Below, piece after piece: positions 41,106 to 49,051 of a stretch of 64,000 bases of DNA (the first letter of the stretch is position 1; every line of letters starts with the position of its first letter). A program made the position numbers and the translations under genes. A model generated the notes under the pieces. That model did no database searches. It was not told where the DNA came from and saw only the letters and a list, made by a program, of their open reading frames with translations. Origin of the DNA: Poindextera sp965277425 (lineage in GTDB: Bacteria > Pseudomonadota > Alphaproteobacteria > Caulobacterales > Caulobacteraceae); NCBI GenBank assembly GCA_965277425.1, contig CBDICR010000005.1:372001-436000 (forward strand). Direction: 5' to 3'.

Positions 41106-42143
41106 TCACGTTCGGCGGACGCGCTCGATCAGTTCGCCCAGCCACCGTCTCGGCGCCGGGGCGCGGTCGAGCGGGGTTGCGCCGTGGCGGACGACCACCA
41201 TGTCGAGGTCGGGGACCACCACGGTGTACTGGCCGTCAAAACCGATGGCGGAAAAGGAGCCGGGTCCGCCAACGCCCAACCACCAGTGGGCGCCATAGGG
41301 GCCGTCGTCGTTGGGTTGGGCCCAGGTCTGGGTGCGGGCGTAATCGACCCAACCCTGCGGCAGCAGCCGCCTGCCCTCCCAGACGCCGTCCCTGAGATGG
41401 AGCAGTCCAAATCGGGCGAAGTCGCGCGCGGTGCAGAAGCAATAGGACGAGCCGATGAAGACGCCCGCCGCGTCGAACTTCGGCGTGGCGCTGGTCATGC
41501 CGAGAGGCTCGAACAAGCGATTGCGCATGAAGGCTTCGAAGTCCGCGCCGAAGGCGTCCAGCGCGCGGGCGAGGCAACGGCTGACGATGTTGGTCGTCCC
41601 GCTCGAATAGGACCAGAAACCGCCGGGCTCATGGGCCAGGGACTTGGCGGCGGCATAGTGGGCGACGTCGTCCTTGCCTTCGCCGAACAGCATGGCGATC
41701 ACGTCGGAGGGGTGTTCGGGCTGGTAGTCCTCGACAAAGGCCAGCCCGCTGGACATGCGCAGCATCAGATCGGGGGTGATCCGACCTCGCGGATCGCCGG
41801 GCGCGGCCCATTCCGGAACGTCGGCGCGCGCCATGATGTCGAGCTTTCCGTCGCCGACCGCGATCCCGGCCAGGGCCTGGGTGATGCTCTTGGCCTTCGA
41901 CCAGGACGGATAGGTCTGCTCCGCCCCAAAGCCGGCGGCGTAGCGCTCGAGCACCAGCCGCCCGCCTTGGATGATCACGAGCGCGTGGGTCTGGCCGAGA
42001 TCGGACAGGGCCGCCGGCGTAAAGGCGTAGTCGACGACGTCGCGGATGGACGCCGCCGCGGCGGGGGCCAGTTCGCCCTGCGGCCAGGCCTGGGTCGGCC
42101 AGGCGACGTCGGCCGGCTGCGGCGGCAGGGAGACCAGCGTCAT
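41106..42143 (-). CDS. Serine hydrolase of the beta-lactamase class C / esterase family
   Basis: A 345-residue protein. The long open frame upstream is shadow of the acyltransferase gene; the ATG at 42141-42143 overlaps that gene's stop (ATGA). The nucleophile motif is Ser-Trp-Ser-Lys in YPSWSKAKSITQALAG (SxxK), with SYSSGTTNIVSRCLARAL as the second motif region and YGAHWWLGVGGPGSFSAIGF DG near the end. No signal peptide is visible, so it is probably cytoplasmic, an esterase or amidase rather than an antibiotic beta-lactamase. Translational coupling with plsC-like suggests a lipid-related substrate, by inference. Confidence 0.87.
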   Translation of the reverse strand: MTLVSLPPQPADVAWPTQAWPQGELAPAAAASIRDVVDYAFTPAALSDLGQTHALVIIQGGRLVLERYAAGFGAEQTYPSWSKAKSITQALAGIAVGDGKLDIMARADVPEWAAPGDPRGRITPDLMLRMSSGLAFVEDYQPEHPSDVIAMLFGEGKDDVAHYAAAKSLAHEPGGFWSYSSGTTNIVSRCLARALDAFGADFEAFMRNRLFEPLGMTSATPKFDAAGVFIGSSYCFCTARDFARFGLLHLRDGVWEGRRLLPQGWVDYARTQTWAQPNDDGPYGAHWWLGVGGPGSFSAIGFDGQYTVVVPDLDMVVVRHGATPLDRAPAPRRWLGELIERVRRT

Positions 42144-42919
42144 GCGGTGTGCGGCTCCAGCGCCGGCGCTTCGTCGGGAGCGGGCATGAGCACCGAGGCC
42201 TTGACCGGCTCGCCCGTCGCCTGGGCGATCAGTTCGGCGGTGCGCGTTTCGACCGCCGTCTCCAGCCGGGCCATCAGGTCGCGCCGATCGAGGCCCCGAG
42301 GGATGGGATCGAGGAATTCCACCGTCGCGGTCCCCGGACGCTTGCTGAAATCCTGCTGCGGCCAGAACAGGCCGAGATTGGTCGCCACCGGGACGATGGC
42401 CAGGTCGAAGTCGCGGTACAGATGAAAGACTCCGGTGCGATAGCGGAACCGCTCGCCGACCTTGGCCAAGTGTCCTTCCGGATAGATCAGGATGCGCTTG
42501 CCGTCGCGGTGCGCGGCCGCGGCGCTGTCGGCCAGGGCGCGGCGCGACTCCGACCCGCCGCAGCTGTCGACCACGATGGCGCCCAGCTTGTGCAGGATCC
42601 CCCGCAACAGCGGGATGTGCTCCAGATGGTCGCCGGTGACGAAGGCGACCTTGTCCACCTTGGCGATCATGACATAGCCGTCGCCCCAGGACTGGTGTTT
42701 CGCCGCCAGGATGAAGGCGCCGGCGGGCAGGCGCTCGGTCCCGACAAGATCGACCTTGATTCCCGCGATCCAATGCATGGCCCACAGCATGCGGCGGCAA
42801 TAGAAACGCACGATCGCCTGCACCGGGGCGCGGCCGGGCGCGATCGAGGCCAAGGCCGCGAGCACCACGTAGAAGCTGGACAGGACCCAGTAGGCGAGGC
42901 TGAAGAAGACGCTGCGCAT
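42140..42919 (-). CDS. plsC: 1-acyl-glycerol-3-phosphate acyltransferase family protein (PlsC)
   Basis: A 259-residue membrane-associated acyltransferase from the ATG at 42917-42919 (MRSVFFSLAYWVLSSFYVVL). An N-terminal membrane helix is followed by the catalytic His-x4-Asp in KHQSWGDGYVM, FVTGDHLEHIPLLRGIL, and IYPEGHLAKVGERFRYRTG, the phosphate-binding EGT-like motif. It transfers acyl groups to lysophosphatidic acid or a related acceptor. A first gene of a two-gene operon with the serine hydrolase. Confidence 0.9.
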   Translation of the reverse strand: MRSVFFSLAYWVLSSFYVVLAALASIAPGRAPVQAIVRFYCRRMLWAMHWIAGIKVDLVGTERLPAGAFILAAKHQSWGDGYVMIAKVDKVAFVTGDHLEHIPLLRGILHKLGAIVVDSCGGSESRRALADSAAAAHRDGKRILIYPEGHLAKVGERFRYRTGVFHLYRDFDLAIVPVATNLGLFWPQQDFSKRPGTATVEFLDPIPRGLDRRDLMARLETAVETRTAELIAQATGEPVKASVLMPAPDEAPALEPHTA

Positions 42920-43027
42920 GCCGACCCCCAGGCGGACATTATGGCCCGCGCGATCGCCGACGCGGAAGCGATTATTCGCCTGATGACCGCCCGGCATAGG
43001 ACCGCCTGAGGCGCGCCTCCAGGATTC

Positions 43028-43148
43028 GACCGCCAAGTTCGCCAAGAAGAGCCCTGTCGTGTTCGGTTCTGGGCCGGTGAACTGCGCGCCTTGGGCGCGC
43101 GATCGATACCCGCCGTCCGCGCAAACGCCCTTGGCGAGCTTGGCGGTC
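43028..43148 (-). repeat. Inverted-repeat element A, copy 2
   Basis: GACCGCCAAGTTCGCCAAG (43028-43046) is complementary to CTTGGCGAGCTTGGCGGTC (43130-43148) except at the two central positions. The arms are chains of 9-nt units and enclose about 83 nt of non-coding DNA. Confidence 0.75.
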
Positions 43149-43167
43149 AGACGGTCGTCAGTATCCG

Positions 43168-43265
43168 ACCACGAAGGACACCAAGGTCACCAAGGTCACG
43201 AAGAAGAAAAGCGCCAGTTTTCGCTGCCCCTTGGTGATCTTGGTGTCCTTCGTGTCCTTCGTGGT
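43168..43265 (-). repeat. Inverted-repeat element B, copy 2
   Basis: Same element as 9156..9254. The arms start ACCACGAAGGACACCAAGG and end TCCTTCGTGTCCTTCGTGGT; the central spacer differs (GTTTTCGCTGCCC here), while the arms are kept, and one right-arm unit is CTTGGTGTC instead of CTTCGTGTC, which restores pairing to the left CACCAAG unit. Confidence 0.75.
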
Positions 43266-43340
43266 GAAATTCGGCGGACGATGACGCGCTGCGCGCCTTC
43301 GGGGTCGGCCTTGCCTCGCTGAGCCCGGGGCCACAAGGAA

Positions 43341-43366
43341 GCGGGCCGGTCTTGCGACCGGCCCGC
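43341..43366 (-). terminator. Strong hairpin terminator after AT2
   Basis: GCGGGCCGGTC / GACCGGCCCGC around TTGC, identical to the hairpin after AT1, 30 nt beyond the AT2 stop codon. Confidence 0.7.
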
Positions 43367-43395
43367 GCCTTGCGTTCGCCTTGGCTCTCGATCGA

Positions 43396-46300
43396 TCAGA
43401 AGTTGATCGAGATGGTGGAGCGCCTGTTGAGCGGCTCCTTGACGCCGTCGGGGGTCTGGACGGCCAGGTCGGTCTTGCCCTTCCAATCGACCTTCAGCGT
43501 GGTCTGGTTGACGCCCTGGTTGACCAGCGCATCGGCCGTCGCCTTGGCCCGGCGTTCCGACAGCCGCATGTTGTAGGCGAAGCCGCCGGAGGTGTCGGTG
43601 TGGCCGACCACGGTGATGGTGGTGGCGTTGCCCGACTTGGCGTAGTCCGCCGCCTGTTGCACCACCTGCTGGGCTTCCGGGGTCAGCACGTACTGATCGA
43701 ACGGGAAGTAGACCACGAAGTCCTTGGCCACGGGCGCCGGAGGCGGCGGGGGTGGCGGCGGCGGTGGCGGCGGTGGGGGAGGCGGCGGCGGGGGCGGCGG
43801 GGGTGGCGGAGGCGGCGGTGGCGGCGGCGCGCCCCACTGGTAGCGGTAGCCGATCGCCACCTTGCCTTCGTTGTAGTTGTTCTTGAACTCGTACGACCCG
43901 TTCAGGAAGGCCGAGGAGTGGCCGTCCTTGGTGAACAGGTTCAGGCTCGCCCCCACATCCCCGAACACACCCGAGAAGTTGTCCTCGACCGCCACCGGCA
44001 GGCCGGTCGAGATCAGCGCCGCGCGGTTGCGGCCATCGAACTCATCCCAGGCCTGGCCGTGCACCGCCAGCTTGACCATGTACTGGTCGTTGCTGATCAC
44101 CGGCATCGAGTAGCGCAGCCCAAGGGCGCCGCGGAAGCTGTCCTCGTCGTTGAAGCGCAGGGTGGTCCCCAGCACGTTGCCGGCCCCGATGGTGGTCTGG
44201 GCGTAGGCCACAACCCCGATCGGCTCCACCGCCCCCGGACCGAACGGGATGCGATAGCCGCTCTGGATCTCGCCGCCATAGGTGTTGACCTGGATCGAGC
44301 GCGACAGCCCCGCATTGCCCTGGCTGCGCAGGGTCAGGAAGTCGCCCTTGATCTGGCCGTCGATATAGAACTGGTCGAGCAGGTAGGTGGCGTAGACGCT
44401 CGCCGTGCCGCCTTCGTAGTTCTGGTCGGCCAGCCCGACATGGTTGCTGAAGTCCACCTGCGAGTTCAGGTAGCCGCCGGCCACCCCGATCAGGCCCACC
44501 CCGCCCATGCCGAGCTTGGTCGCTCCGTCGATGCCGCCGATCACCCCGTAGGTGTCCTGGCGATAGTCCAGGTCGAAGGTGTAGCCGGCCGGCGGATCGA
44601 TCTTGTCGGTCCGGTCGGAGAAGGCCCCCACCGCCTTGATCCACACCCCCGGCGTGAAGCTGCCCAGCGAGCCCGGCGCCAACAGCACCGAGTCGCGAAG
44701 GTCCGCCTGGCGCTCCTGCCAGGGCGTCGTCGCATACCAGATGTCCTGCGCCGCCGTGGCCACGATCGGAGCGGCGAAGCCGCCAGGACCAGCCTGGCTG
44801 ACCAGCACCGTGTCGTGGTTGGCGCCCACCGCGACATTGTTGTCCAGGGTGTAGAGGAAGACGCCGCGGACCAGGCCGGCCGCGTTCGGCCCGAAGGTGG
44901 CGTAGCCGGTCGAGGTCGGCGCCAGGGTGAAGGTGGCCGCATTGGCCCCCGTGGCGCTGACCAGCACGATCGGGTTGGCCGTGGTCACATGACTGCCGAC
45001 GCCCGGAGCGGCGACCACCTGGATGAAGCCCGTCCCCGACGTCGAGGCCACATTGACCGTATTGGCCACCGGCGTGCCGGTTAAGTTCACCGCCGTCTTG
45101 ATCGTGCCGCCGTTGGAAGCCAGGGCGGTGGTGGCGCCGTTAAGTTGCTGCGTCCCGGCCGTTCCGGTGGAGAGGTCGATCAGGCCCGTATTGTTCAGGG
45201 TGATCGGCGCGCCGCCGGCCGACAACGTCAGGGTCGAGGCCCCGCCGTCCGAGCCGACCTTGATCGTGCCGGCGTTGTTGATCGTGTTGGTGGTGTGGTT
45301 GCCGAAGGCGAAGGTGGTGGCGCCCACCGTGTTGATCACGCCGGTGCCGGCGGTGCTGACCGTGTCGGAGGCCACCGTGGCGTTGCCGGGGCTGAGCGCG
45401 CCAGCGCCGAAGGTGTCCGTGCCGCTGGTGGTGAAGACACCGCCGCTCGCCACATTGAACGTGGTGTTGGCCAGGTTGGCGCTCACCGTCGAGTTGCCGA
45501 CGATGCCGCCGCCGACCAGGGACGAGAAGTTGACGTCGCCGATCAGCGTGCCGCTGTCGTTGACCACCACGCTGCCGAGACCGGACGTATTGCCGGCCGC
45601 GATCGCCAGGCCCGTGACATTGCCGCCGGTCGCCTCGACCGTCGCGCCGGAGCCGATGTTGATCGTGGTGGTGGTGTTGGCGGTGCGGTTGATGAATTGG
45701 ATCACCGGCGAGGTCGAATTGCCCACCCCGCTGGTCGTGCCGCCATTGATCGCAATGGTGGTCGAGCCGCCGGACCGCGTGTTGATCGCGTTGCCGCCGA
45801 CGCTGGTCACATTGCCGGCGGTGGTGATGCTGACGTTGCCGCTGGCGTCCGCGAAGATGCCGCTGCCGCCGGTGACCTTGATCGCGGTCGAGCCGATATT
45901 GACGCTGGCGTTATCCGCGGTGCGGTTGCCGCCAAGCGATTGTACGGTGACGCCGGAATTATTGGCCAAGGTCGTGTTGCCGCTGACCGTGATACCGGTG
46001 GAGTTGCCCGCCGCGCCGCCGATATTGACCGTGGCGTTACCCGCGTCCGCGACCGCAATCACGCCAGCGAGCGCGGTGGAGCCGGTCGCGTTGCCGAGCA
46101 CATTGATCGAGGTGCCGTTGCCGATATTCACAGTCGCCGACGCCAAACCTTCGGCCGCAACACCAGCGGAATGGATGAGCGTCGCGTTGCCGCCAACGTT
46201 GATCGTGTTGTTGCCGCCCAGCGTAACGGTTGAAACATTGCCGAACGCCGCCACGCCTGCGGCATTTGTGCCGCCCAGCTGATCGACATTGATGGTGCGG

Positions 46301-47427
46301 CCAGTGTTGGTGGTTACCGTGGCCGTGCCGGCGGTATCCAAGGCTTCGACGCCGTAGTTGGTGTTTGTGCCGTTGCCCTGGACGGAGATCATGCCGCCCG
46401 TACCGGTCATGGTGACGTTGGCGACGCTGCCGACGCCGGCGCCGGTCACCTCGGCGAGAATGCCGACGCTGCCGTTGGTGGCGTTGCCGACGGTTACGCT
46501 GCCGCCGCCGCTGTCGACCACGGTGGCGGTCGCATTGCCCGTAAGGCCGTTCGCCTGGGCGAGGACGCCATCTCCGCCGACCGTGCTGATCGAATAGGGC
46601 GTCGTGACCGTGGAGTTCCCCGAGGCGAGCGTCATGCCGCCGAGGTGGACCGTCACATTGCCGGCGCCCGTGGAGGTCGCCAGCACGCCGGCCAAGCCGG
46701 CCGTGGACAGGTTGCCGACCACGGCGCCGTCGACGTTGACGGTGTTGTTGCCGTTGAAGGTCGAGGTCGAGATGCCGTTGCCGGCCAGGCCGGTGACGTT
46801 GCCGGTGGTGGTGACGTTGACGATGCCGTTCAGCGTCGTCGTCGCCACGACGCCGTTGGTGTGGCCGATGACAGTCGCGCCGGCGTTGGCGGGCGTCGTC
46901 GTATTGCCGCTGGCGACGCTGATATTGCCGGTCGAAATCGTGACGTTGCCGCCCGTGCTGTCGACTTCAATGCCGTTACCGCTGATCGCGTTGGCCGTGT
47001 TGGCGATGATCGGGCCGGTGCTGTTGCCCGTATTCACCAGGAAGGCGAGATTTGCGCCCTGGCCGCCGTCATTGATGAAGACGCCGTTCGGGCTGATGTT
47101 TCCCGAGGGCCCGCCGCCCGGCGCACCCGGCGCGGTATAGGTGACGGTCAAGGTCGGATTCGGCGCGGCCAGCCCATAGGCGAGGCCGGTCAGATTGGCG
47201 GCGCCGGCCGCTGGGGCGCAGGTTTCCGTCGGTCCAGCGACAACGGCGGCCACGCCATTCTGACCGGGATCATTCGGTGTGCAGACGGTCTGCGCCAGCG
47301 CCGCGCCCGGGGCGAGCACCACCGAGCCGACCATGCCGCCCAACCCAGCGAGCGCCGTGGCGCCCAGCATGCTGGTGGCGAGCAGTGAAGCACGGCTGCG
47401 GCTGAACGTGCGGTTGATAAGCGACAT
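43396..47427 (-). CDS. AT2: autotransporter-type adhesin with polyproline linker and C-terminal OmpA-like domain
   Basis: A 1343-residue paralogue of AT1. Signal peptide about residues 1-45 (ending APGAALAQT). The passenger (about 46-910) is a beta-helix-type repeat region rich in GNVT, NNTV and TTGN motifs, clearly different from AT1 in its N-terminal two thirds. The barrel region (about 920-1198) is almost identical to AT1, ends GYRYQW, and is followed by 30 prolines (43738-43827) and an OmpA-like domain with GHTDTSGGFAYNMRLSERRA. The start is preceded by GAGGAAACTCG, close to the AT1 site. Same terminator as AT1. Differences from AT1 in the shared part are mostly silent. Confidence 0.85.
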   Translation of the reverse strand: MSLINRTFSRSRASLLATSMLGATALAGLGGMVGSVVLAPGAALAQTVCTPNDPGQNGVAAVVAGPTETCAPAAGAANLTGLAYGLAAPNPTLTVTYTAPGAPGGGPSGNISPNGVFINDGGQGANLAFLVNTGNSTGPIIANTANAISGNGIEVDSTGGNVTISTGNISVASGNTTTPANAGATVIGHTNGVVATTTLNGIVNVTTTGNVTGLAGNGISTSTFNGNNTVNVDGAVVGNLSTAGLAGVLATSTGAGNVTVHLGGMTLASGNSTVTTPYSISTVGGDGVLAQANGLTGNATATVVDSGGGSVTVGNATNGSVGILAEVTGAGVGSVANVTMTGTGGMISVQGNGTNTNYGVEALDTAGTATVTTNTGRTINVDQLGGTNAAGVAAFGNVSTVTLGGNNTINVGGNATLIHSAGVAAEGLASATVNIGNGTSINVLGNATGSTALAGVIAVADAGNATVNIGGAAGNSTGITVSGNTTLANNSGVTVQSLGGNRTADNASVNIGSTAIKVTGGSGIFADASGNVSITTAGNVTSVGGNAINTRSGGSTTIAINGGTTSGVGNSTSPVIQFINRTANTTTTINIGSGATVEATGGNVTGLAIAAGNTSGLGSVVVNDSGTLIGDVNFSSLVGGGIVGNSTVSANLANTTFNVASGGVFTTSGTDTFGAGALSPGNATVASDTVSTAGTGVINTVGATTFAFGNHTTNTINNAGTIKVGSDGGASTLTLSAGGAPITLNNTGLIDLSTGTAGTQQLNGATTALASNGGTIKTAVNLTGTPVANTVNVASTSGTGFIQVVAAPGVGSHVTTANPIVLVSATGANAATFTLAPTSTGYATFGPNAAGLVRGVFLYTLDNNVAVGANHDTVLVSQAGPGGFAAPIVATAAQDIWYATTPWQERQADLRDSVLLAPGSLGSFTPGVWIKAVGAFSDRTDKIDPPAGYTFDLDYRQDTYGVIGGIDGATKLGMGGVGLIGVAGGYLNSQVDFSNHVGLADQNYEGGTASVYATYLLDQFYIDGQIKGDFLTLRSQGNAGLSRSIQVNTYGGEIQSGYRIPFGPGAVEPIGVVAYAQTTIGAGNVLGTTLRFNDEDSFRGALGLRYSMPVISNDQYMVKLAVHGQAWDEFDGRNRAALISTGLPVAVEDNFSGVFGDVGASLNLFTKDGHSSAFLNGSYEFKNNYNEGKVAIGYRYQWGAPPPPPPPPPPPPPPPPPPPPPPPPPPPPPPAPVAKDFVVYFPFDQYVLTPEAQQVVQQAADYAKSGNATTITVVGHTDTSGGFAYNMRLSERRAKATADALVNQGVNQTTLKVDWKGKTDLAVQTPDGVKEPLNRRSTISINF

Positions 47428-47472
47428 CGAGTTTCCTCAGAGTTTCGTGGGGGCGCGTGGAGGCATGTTTCG

Positions 47473-47485
47473 CCGGTTAAACCGG
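47473..47485. promoter_or_regulatory. Palindrome CCGGTT-A-AACCGG in the AT2 leader
   Basis: Perfect 6-bp arms around one base, 46 nt upstream of the AT2 start. The AT1 leader has CCGGTC...GACCGG symmetry at a similar distance, so a shared structural element is possible. Confidence 0.3.
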
Positions 47486-47530
47486 GTCTTAGCCCACCCT
47501 CTAGAGTCAGTCGGTCACGCCGTCTACAAG

Positions 47531-47545
47531 GTGAACGCCGTTCAC
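47531..47545. promoter_or_regulatory. Palindrome GTGAACG-C-CGTTCAC, candidate operator upstream of AT2
   Basis: Perfect 7-bp arms around one base, 104 nt upstream of the AT2 start. The size and symmetry fit a dimeric repressor or activator site. Not present in the AT1 upstream region. Confidence 0.4.
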
Positions 47546-47740
47546 TCAGCGATCAGGGGCCTCGACCTGCAGAGTTGCGCCAGCTGTTGCCAAATGAGCA
47601 CAGGATCACCGGACGAACCGCTCGGGCTCGCACGGCAAGCGTGATCTCGCGCCTTTTGCTCAACCCACACTCCAGTAAACTGAACCTTAGAGGGCATGAC
47701 TCGGGCGGGACGGCGCCGAAAGCCCGGCGGATGCGAGGCG

Positions 47741-48517
47741 CTAGCCGCCCCGCGCCGATAGGCCGCCGTCGACGGTGAAGACGACGCCGCTGGTATAGGC
47801 GGAGCGATCCGAGGCCAGATAAGCCATCAGGTCGGCGATCTCGCGCGGCTTGGCGGCGCGGCCGAGCGGAAGGCGCGCCATCATCTCCGGATATCGAGCC
47901 TCGTCGCCGAACCGCGCCAGGGCCTGGCGCTTCATTAGTTCGACGATGCGGTCGGTTTCAACCGGACCGGGATTTATCCCCACGACCCGCACGCCGTCCT
48001 CCAGGCTGCGGCCGCCGAGCGCGCGGGTGAACGTCATCAAGGCGGCGTTGCCGGCGGCGCCGACGATGTAATTGGCGTCGAAGCGCTCGCCGGCCGAGCC
48101 GATGTCGTTGATGATGACCCCATGCCCGCGCGCCTTCATCGCGGCATAGAGGCGCCGGGTCAGGTTGATATAGCCAAAGACCTTCAACTCCCAGGCCTGG
48201 CGCCAGGACGCCTCGTCGATGAGGTCCAGCGAACCGCCCGGCACATCGCCAGCGTTGTTGACCAGGATGTCGACATCGGCGGTCGCCGCGGCCAGCCGGT
48301 CGAGATCGGCCGCCTCGCGCAGGTCGACGGCATGCGCCTGCGCCCGGACCCCGTGGTCGGCGGCGAGGCGCTCGGCGAGCGCCGCCAAGGCCGCCTCGCC
48401 TCTCGCCGCCAGATGCAGGTTGCAGCCCTCCTCGGCGAAGACGGCCGCCGCGGCGGCGCCGATTCCCTTGGAGGCGCCGGTGATCAGCACGCTCTTGCCG
48501 CGCAGATGCAGATCCAT
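47741..48517 (-). CDS. Short-chain dehydrogenase/reductase family protein lacking the catalytic Lys
   Basis: A 258-residue classical SDR from the ATG at 48515-48517. Cofactor motif VLITGASKGIGAAAAAVFAE at residues 10-29, NNAG in VDILVNNAGDVPGG, catalytic Ser in NDIGSAG, and Tyr in DANYIVGAAGNAAL. The usual Tyr-x3-Lys is Tyr-x3-Ala, so the catalytic lysine is missing. The C-terminal GINPGPVETDR and VFTVDGGLSARGG are normal. It follows the MarR gene by 69 nt on the same strand as hmgA and hppD; a role in aromatic catabolism is possible but not shown. Confidence 0.85.
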   Translation of the reverse strand: MDLHLRGKSVLITGASKGIGAAAAAVFAEEGCNLHLAARGEAALAALAERLAADHGVRAQAHAVDLREAADLDRLAAATADVDILVNNAGDVPGGSLDLIDEASWRQAWELKVFGYINLTRRLYAAMKARGHGVIINDIGSAGERFDANYIVGAAGNAALMTFTRALGGRSLEDGVRVVGINPGPVETDRIVELMKRQALARFGDEARYPEMMARLPLGRAAKPREIADLMAYLASDRSAYTSGVVFTVDGGLSARGG

Positions 48518-48586
48518 GGGCTCGCCTCGCTCCGCCGATCGTTCGCTCCCGGCATACCCCGCCGCCCCGGCGGCGCCCATGGCGCG

Positions 48587-49051
48587 TCAGTTCGCCGTCG
48601 CGGCCAGCGCCGTCGCCGCCCGCTCCAGGCGGCGGAGCAGGGCGTGGGCGGCGTCGAGCTCGGCGGGGCCGAAGGCTTCGAGCAGCCGCGCCTCGTAGGC
48701 CAGGGCCGAGGGGGCGACTTCGCCATAAAGCGCTCGGCCCTCGAGCGTCAGGCGGAGCCGATGCGAGCGGCCGTCGGCCTCATTCGGGCTGCGCGAGACC
48801 AGGCCGCGCCCGGCCAGGGCGGCCGAGGCGCGGCTGACGGTGACCTTGTCCATCAAGGTGCGCGCGCAAAGCCCCTGCTGGGTCGAGGGCCCGTCCTCGC
48901 CAAGCACCGCAACCAGCCGCCATTGGGGCACGGTCAGGCCGAAGCGGGCCCTGTAGGCGCCGGCGATCAGGTCCGAAACCGCATTGGCCGCGACCGACAG
49001 CCGATAGGGCAGGTAGTCGTCCAGCATCAGGCGCGGCGCGGCGCGGCTCAT
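48587..49051 (-). CDS. MarR-family transcriptional regulator of tyrosine catabolism (probable)
   Basis: A 154-residue winged-helix regulator: RARFGLTVPQWRLVAVLGED, the recognition helix region RTLMDKVTVSRASAALAGRG and the wing VSRSPNEADGRSHRLRLTLEGR are typical MarR. The start overlaps the hmgA stop (ATGA), so it is cotranscribed with hppD-hmgA and likely regulates them. The palindrome at 51327..51340 is the best candidate operator. The ligand may be homogentisate or hydroxyphenylpyruvate, by inference. Confidence 0.9.
   Translation of the reverse strand: MSRAAPRLMLDDYLPYRLSVAANAVSDLIAGAYRARFGLTVPQWRLVAVLGEDGPSTQQGLCARTLMDKVTVSRASAALAGRGLVSRSPNEADGRSHRLRLTLEGRALYGEVAPSALAYEARLLEAFGPAELDAAHALLRRLERAATALAATAN

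Larger units (their letters stand above)
43084..44808 (-). repeat. Long near-identical duplicate, copy 2 (3' half of AT2 and its downstream region)
   Basis: Direct repeat of 9054..10797, see that entry. Homology stops at 44808, where AT2 has an insertion relative to AT1 (GTGTCGTGGTTGGCGCCC), but resumes as an island at 45195..45324 matching 11185..11314 at all but a few bases. Confidence 0.9.
47428..47740. other. Non-coding region upstream of AT2
   Basis: 313 nt between AT2 (start 47427) and the SDR gene (stop 47741), both minus strand. It holds the AT2 leader and two perfect interrupted palindromes at 47473 and 47531. No gene seen. Confidence 0.5.

Noticed and set aside
41106..42800. A 564-residue version of the serine hydrolase.
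   Set aside because: The extension is the plsC gene read in another frame; the ATGA overlap at 42140-42143 sets the start.
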